Shown: piece after piece, positions 62,651 through 64,000 of the stretch
Position numbering within the stretch: position 1 is the first letter of the stretch
Layout of the letters: the number at the start of each line of letters is the position of its first letter
NCBI RefSeq assembly: GCF_020379485.1
Contig: NC_063445.1
Location: forward strand, 52,725,422 to 52,789,421
Length of the DNA stretch: 64,000 bases
Direction: 5' to 3'
From: Brassica napus
Lineage: Eukaryota; Streptophyta; Magnoliopsida; Brassicales; Brassicaceae
Made by a program: the position numbers and the translations under genes
The notes under the pieces: generated by a model
What the model was told of the DNA's origin: nothing
Database searches by the model: none
The model's input: the letters and a program-made list of their open reading frames with translations, nothing else

Positions 62651-64000
62651 CTACGGCTTCAAAGCCAGTTTGCTGAACGCGGAGTTCACTTTCTCCTCCG
62701 TGATTGATCTGTAGTTTTCGTAGAAGTCCAGAATCTCCATGGCAATGTTCTTCACCTGCAAAGGTTTCAATGACAATGGTAAGTAAACCACATAAAGGAA
62801 CAGCTTTTAGCTGGACAGTAAGTTGAATAAATGCAACACTTTTGTAAGTATGACTGACCAAGTTCATGTCCTCATGAAGATCTTCAAACCATGCAGTGAT
62901 GTCTTTCTCTGTGTGGACACTTGCAATGTATATGCACGCTAGTGCTATGCGGTAGGGAGGGTGTACAAGAATGAGGTCCATCTTATAAGTATCGTTTACA
63001 ATTCCCCTGAAACACAAAAACAAAAAATCTCAGTTTTTACAAGATTTTTACAAAGTTCTGAGATCTTAGATCGTAGTGTTGGAACTAGGAAATGAAGTAT
63101 ATAGCAAAACTTCTCAGACAGGAAGGCTTTTACCATGTAATCTGGTTCATATTTACATCGTTTATTGCAGCATCTTGCAAGAACCTGAGAAATCAAAAGA
63201 AAGAGTTATCACTTACACTTCCAATTACATATTAGATATGCTTCTGAAAGGCAGTAAAGAGAGAGAGGTAAGCACACATACTCAGATAAAGAGCGGTAAG
63301 GGTGAAACACAACAAGATAATAGTTGAGTGCTTCTAAGACCTTCATCTCCATGCCTAGTATATCTTTTAGTTCATATTTATATTCATCAGGATCTGCAAA
63401 GATATATGTTGGTATAAACTTCTATAGCAGAGTGAAAAGAGTCAAAAACATGAGAACAGAGTAGAAGATAAATATATTACACAATTTTCTGATGTAAAAA
63501 ATGATATTCCTGGCCTGAACTATGCTTTCTTCAGCTTTAGATGCCAGGTACATGCATGCAAGAGCAACCAGACGGGGCTCAAACTCCACCATGCTCTTCC
63601 TGAGACAGTATAATAATAACAAAAAGAAATTTTTTAGCTATGATAAGACAAAATTAACTGCAAGAATTATTAAAGTCAAAGAGATGATAAAAGAAACAAG
63701 GGGTTGCATACCTGGTATAAACCCTTCTCATGTAGGTAACAGCGGTAGCCACAACCCTACATAAGTTGAAAACGAAGGCAAGGGATTCACATAATATTAT
63801 AATACTCTCCAGGTTACAGACATAGGAGCCAGCTACTTCCACAGATGCAATAGTGGAATCTGTGATTTAAAAAAAAATTGGATCCAAAAATGCAAAAAAA
63901 GACAAACCTTTGCCTGACTTTAATGTGCTGAGCTAATTTAATCATATCTGAAACAACACAAAGATGCAGCATCAGCAAAGAATAAAATCCAGTCCCCTAG
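62651..64000 (-). CDS. CYCC1: Cyclin C, second gene, exons 3-9 (5' end outside the window)
   Basis: Minus strand, same exon plan as the gene at 33,462: exon 9 62,755-62,651, exon 8 63,006-62,859, exon 7 63,184-63,134, exon 6 63,393-63,282, exon 5 63,599-63,481, exon 4 63,756-63,712, exon 3 63,947-63,908. All boundaries fit GT-AG and all frames are open. Exon 6 is one codon shorter than in the other gene. Conserved blocks: VVATAVTYMRRVYTR, LASKAEESIVQAR, GMEMKVLEALNYYLVVFHPY. The C-terminus ends FSKLALKP. Sequence divergence from the first gene is considerable, so this is an old duplicate, not a product of the recent CHS-cyclin C duplications. The Arabidopsis genome likewise has two adjacent cyclin C genes as I recall. 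Exons 1-2 and the promoter lie to the right. Confidence 0.9.

Overview
The window is plant nuclear DNA, almost certainly from a Brassicaceae species. It has short GT-AG introns in AT-rich flanks, a TIR-type resistance gene, plant-style two-domain GTP cyclohydrolase I, chalcone synthase (CHS) and cyclin C, and a dense mix of Athila, copia, LINE, hAT and Helitron elements. I cannot name the species.

Layout. 1-1,815 (-): 5' part of a TIR-NBS-LRR resistance gene, running off the left edge. About 3.5-6.27 kb (+): decayed LINE. 6,871-8,236 (-): intact two-exon GTP cyclohydrolase I gene (folate pathway). 9.2-15 kb: gene-free, repeat-rich, very AT-rich DNA. 15.1-34.9 kb: a tandem cluster in which CHS (+) faces the 3' end of cyclin C (-) three times. 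Unit 1 is a CHS pseudogene, with one hAT in its promoter, one in exon 1 and a scrambled 3' end, followed by a broken cyclin C fragment. Unit 2 has the only intact CHS (23,905-25,173) and a cyclin C 3' fragment. Unit 3 is a heavily deleted CHS with a copia element in its last exon, followed by the complete nine-exon cyclin C gene (33,462-34,935). A second cyclin C gene, exons 3-9, closes the window (62,651 to the right edge). The two cyclin C genes probably form an old tandem pair, now separated by about 27.7 kb of transposons.

That spacer holds: a foldback element of about 1 kb arms, each made of the LTR plus leader of a copia-type element (35,140-36,152 and 51,929-52,968); inside it a young, nearly intact Athila-type gypsy element (37,064-49,239, TSD TCATG); a tandem array of about 400-bp units (about 52,970-54,780); two Helitrons lying 3' end to 3' end (54,965-58,133); and a second, non-autonomous copia element (58,830-62,414, TSD AGGTA).

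Most notable: (1) four clusters of exactly four copies of GATCGACCGATC or its reverse complement, at 21-30 nt spacing, in both LTRs, in the gag coding region and downstream of pol of the Athila element, with evidence that the DNA rather than the peptide is what repeats; (2) the LTR/leader foldback starting 204 bp upstream of an intact cyclin C gene, a possible hairpin-RNA source; (3) an internal copy of the Athila polypurine tract just after a perfect 9-bp hairpin; (4) the CHS-cyclin C segmental duplications, whose paralogous copies act as empty sites that date and define the hAT and Helitron insertions. All boundaries were read by eye; no database search was made.
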